Of a stretch of 6,303 nt of DNA, positions 4,692 to 6,303 are shown piece by piece (positions within the stretch are counted from its first letter, which is position 1; each line of letters opens with the position of its first letter). The notes under the pieces are model-generated. The model was not told where the DNA came from and did no database searches. It saw only the letters and a program-made list of their open reading frames with translations. Made by a program: the position numbers and the translations under genes. This stretch comes from Gammaproteobacteria bacterium (lineage in GTDB: Bacteria > Pseudomonadota > Gammaproteobacteria > Steroidobacterales > Woeseiaceae): NCBI GenBank assembly GCA_030641695.1, contig DAOWGY010000241.1, positions 1 through 6,303 of the forward strand, written 5' to 3'.

Positions 4692-6303
4692 ATGAACGCG
4701 GAATCCGACAAAATAAGCACCAGTTTTGCCGACCAACTGTCGAATTTTGACGACCGGCTTGCAAGCAAGGCGGACGATCTGCAAATGCTTGCCGAGATTC
4801 AGGACGGCATCGGCCGTTTGCTCGAAGCCAGTGACGGCAACGAGGCTCAAATTCGCCGCGTCCTGCAAGAGAGCTACGAGGCCGGCGAGTTGCGCAAGGA
4901 GACCTTTCAGCTGGTCAAGTCGATGCTGGATCGCTACGTCACCGAGCAGGTTCCGACGAGTCAGGGGCAAGCAGAAGCGACGCAGGAATTTATCGCGCCG
5001 ATGCCTGTGGCTGAACAGAATGCGTCCGCGAATGACGATCCCTTCAGCAGTACAGACGTGATTCCCACAGGCCTGGTAGCAACCGAGGATGCAGACTCCC
5101 GCGTGCAGGTCGGCTCGGTATTGCGCGACCGGTTCATGCTCCAGGAACGCCTGTCGGGTGGCAGCATGGGGGTTGTTTACAAGGCTCTCGATCGGCGACT
5201 CGCGGAGGCCGGGTCCGCGGAACCCTGGGTGGCAATCAAGATCTTGTCCCCACAGCTGTCGCAGAACGGCAATGCATTACGGGCGCTCCAGCAGGAAGCG
5301 GCCAAGAGCCGCTGCCTGACGCACCCGAACATCGTGCGTTTCATCGACTTCGATCGAGACGACGATCTGTATTTCATGGTCATGGAATGGCTGCAAGGTC
5401 GCACGCTTGCCGATATTCTGGACTCGCCGGATAGCAGAAGCGTCGATTTCGAAAAAACCTTCCGCATCGTGACGCAGATCGGAAAGGCGCTCGAGTACGC
5501 CCATCGTTGCGGCATAGTCCATGCCGATGTCAAGCCCGGCAACATCATGATAATGCCGAATGGTGACGCCAAACTATTCGATTTCGGCGTCGCCAGGGTG
5601 CAACAGCAACATCGTAGTGACGACGAGAGCTTCGACCCCGGTGTGCTCGGTGCACTGACGCCCGCCTATTCGAGCATGCAGGTGTTGACCGATGAGGATC
5701 CGGTACCTGCCGACGACGTGTTTTCGCTGGCATGCCTGATGTACCGGCTGATCGCCGGGTACCGCGTTTTCGGTCCACGTAACGCGGCCGAGGCGGCGGA
5801 AGAGGGCATGTCGCCGCAGCGGCTTGCCGGCATCAGTGACGCCCAATGGAACGCGGTGAAAAAAGCACTCTCGTACTCGCGCGTGACACGCTTCGAAACC
5901 ATGGCCCAATTCATGAAAGCGCTGAATGTTCCCGGCGAGACATCCGTAAATCTTGATGTCGGCCATCATGTCGAGTTCGAAGACACCAGTGGTTCTCTCA
6001 GATGGGTATTCGGCCTTGTCGCTCTGTTGACGTTACTCGGAATTGCCGCTTACCAGTTCGGCTTTGTTGACGAGGTTTGGCGGCAATTGGGTCTGCCAGA
6101 GCGCGGTATCGAGACTTTGCCAGCGGTTGTCGACGAGGTCGTGCAAGCGGTCATTGAAGACCAGACCATCGAAGTGCCTGAGGATGTTGTAGAAGAGTTT
6201 GTACCGACGGAGGCAGAGGTACCAGCAGAGACCCAGGTTCCTGCGGAGGCGGAAGTTCCGACCGCTTCGAACGCGGAGGTGCTCGTCGAACAAAACTCTG
6301 CAG
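4692..6303 (+). CDS. Membrane-anchored serine/threonine protein kinase, C-terminus cut by window
   Basis: An open frame of at least 537 residues running off the window. An in-frame TAA at 4680-4682 leaves the ATG at 4692 as first start; its ribosome site is weak. Residues 1-147: a helical, acidic segment (SYEAGELRKETFQLVKSMLD is the clearest part) and a low-complexity linker. Residues about 150-410: a Hanks-type kinase domain with glycine loop LSGGSMGVVYKA (G156-G160), ATP lysine K183 (VAIK), helix-C glutamate E202, catalytic loop HADVKPGN (H277, D279, K281, N284), DFG 297-299, and TPAYSSMQ in place of the usual TPAY-x-SPEQ. The arginine of HRD is alanine. Residues 438-459 form one membrane span (WVFGLVALLTLLGIAAYQFG), so the kinase faces the cytoplasm and a Val/Pro/Glu-rich tail faces the periplasm, perhaps as a sensor. 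It phosphorylates Ser/Thr of unknown targets. It lies 87 bases after the dehydrogenase gene with no terminator seen between, so cotranscription is possible. Confidence 0.9.
   Translation, partial: MNAESDKISTSFADQLSNFDDRLASKADDLQMLAEIQDGIGRLLEASDGNEAQIRRVLQESYEAGELRKETFQLVKSMLDRYVTEQVPTSQGQAEATQEFIAPMPVAEQNASANDDPFSSTDVIPTGLVATEDADSRVQVGSVLRDRFMLQERLSGGSMGVVYKALDRRLAEAGSAEPWVAIKILSPQLSQNGNALRALQQEAAKSRCLTHPNIVRFIDFDRDDDLYFMVMEWLQGRTLADILDSPDSRSVDFEKTFRIVTQIGKALEYAHRCGIVHADVKPGNIMIMPNGDAKLFDFGVARVQQQHRSDDESFDPGVLGALTPAYSSMQVLTDEDPVPADDVFSLACLMYRLIAGYRVFGPRNAAEAAEEGMSPQRLAGISDAQWNAVKKALSYSRVTRFETMAQFMKALNVPGETSVNLDVGHHVEFEDTSGSLRWVFGLVALLTLLGIAAYQFGFVDEVWRQLGLPERGIETLPAVVDEVVQAVIEDQTIEVPEDVVEEFVPTEAEVPAETQVPAEAEVPTASNAEVLVEQNSA
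6207..6260 (+). repeat. Three 18-base repeats coding a Val-Pro hexapeptide
   Basis: Within the kinase gene, after the membrane span, three consecutive six-residue units read TEAEVP, AETQVP and AEAEVP. Codons differ between copies (GTA CCA, GTT CCT, GTT CCG), so the conservation is at protein level rather than a fresh DNA duplication. A looser V-P/E-V pattern surrounds it. It probably forms an extended periplasmic spacer like other Pro-Glu-rich linkers, and the array may vary in length between strains. Confidence 0.6.

Noticed and set aside
6207..6260. CRISPR-like array
   Set aside because: The repeats are 18 bases with no spacers and lie in frame within the kinase gene, with copies that agree at protein rather than DNA level.

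Overview
The window looks chromosomal, of moderately high GC, and probably comes from a gammaproteobacterium. The best clue is the tail of a MerR-type regulator directly followed by tRNA-Pro, which matches the conserved pheS-pheT-ihfA-merR-tRNA-Pro order of that class. The species cannot be told from the sequence.

Layout. (1) Positions 1-398 are a junction of two broken genes: the N-terminal part of a DUF4338 (DruA-like) protein, usually found on mobile or defence elements, runs out of frame into the last ~52 codons of the merR gene. (2) An intact tRNA-Pro(GGG) at 467-543 is followed by a long, nearly symmetrical terminator hairpin. (3) On the minus strand, 728-1966 encodes a 412-residue protein with a class III nucleotide-cyclase-like domain. 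It keeps both metal-binding aspartates and the transition-state arginine but seems to lack the substrate lysine and asparagine. (4) A 276-base divergent gap precedes a plus-strand pair that overlaps by 14 bases: a PLP-dependent threonine/serine dehydratase-type enzyme (2243-3235) and an FAD-linked D-2-hydroxyacid dehydrogenase of the D-2-hydroxyglutarate dehydrogenase type (3222-4604). (5) After 87 bases comes a serine/threonine protein kinase with one membrane span and a Val/Pro/Glu-rich outer segment, cut by the window end (4692-6303+).

Working together. The dehydratase makes 2-oxoacids from hydroxy amino acids and the flavoenzyme makes 2-oxoacids from D-2-hydroxyacids, so the overlapping pair forms a small 2-oxoacid-producing operon. 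The kinase may be read from the same transcript or from its own promoter; the sequence does not decide. The cyclase-like protein and the kinase are both signalling-type proteins, but nothing seen links them directly. I do not see a complete new system here. The most unusual items are the DUF4338/merR junction and the degenerate cyclase-like protein, which has a possible helix-turn-helix-like segment before its cyclase domain.
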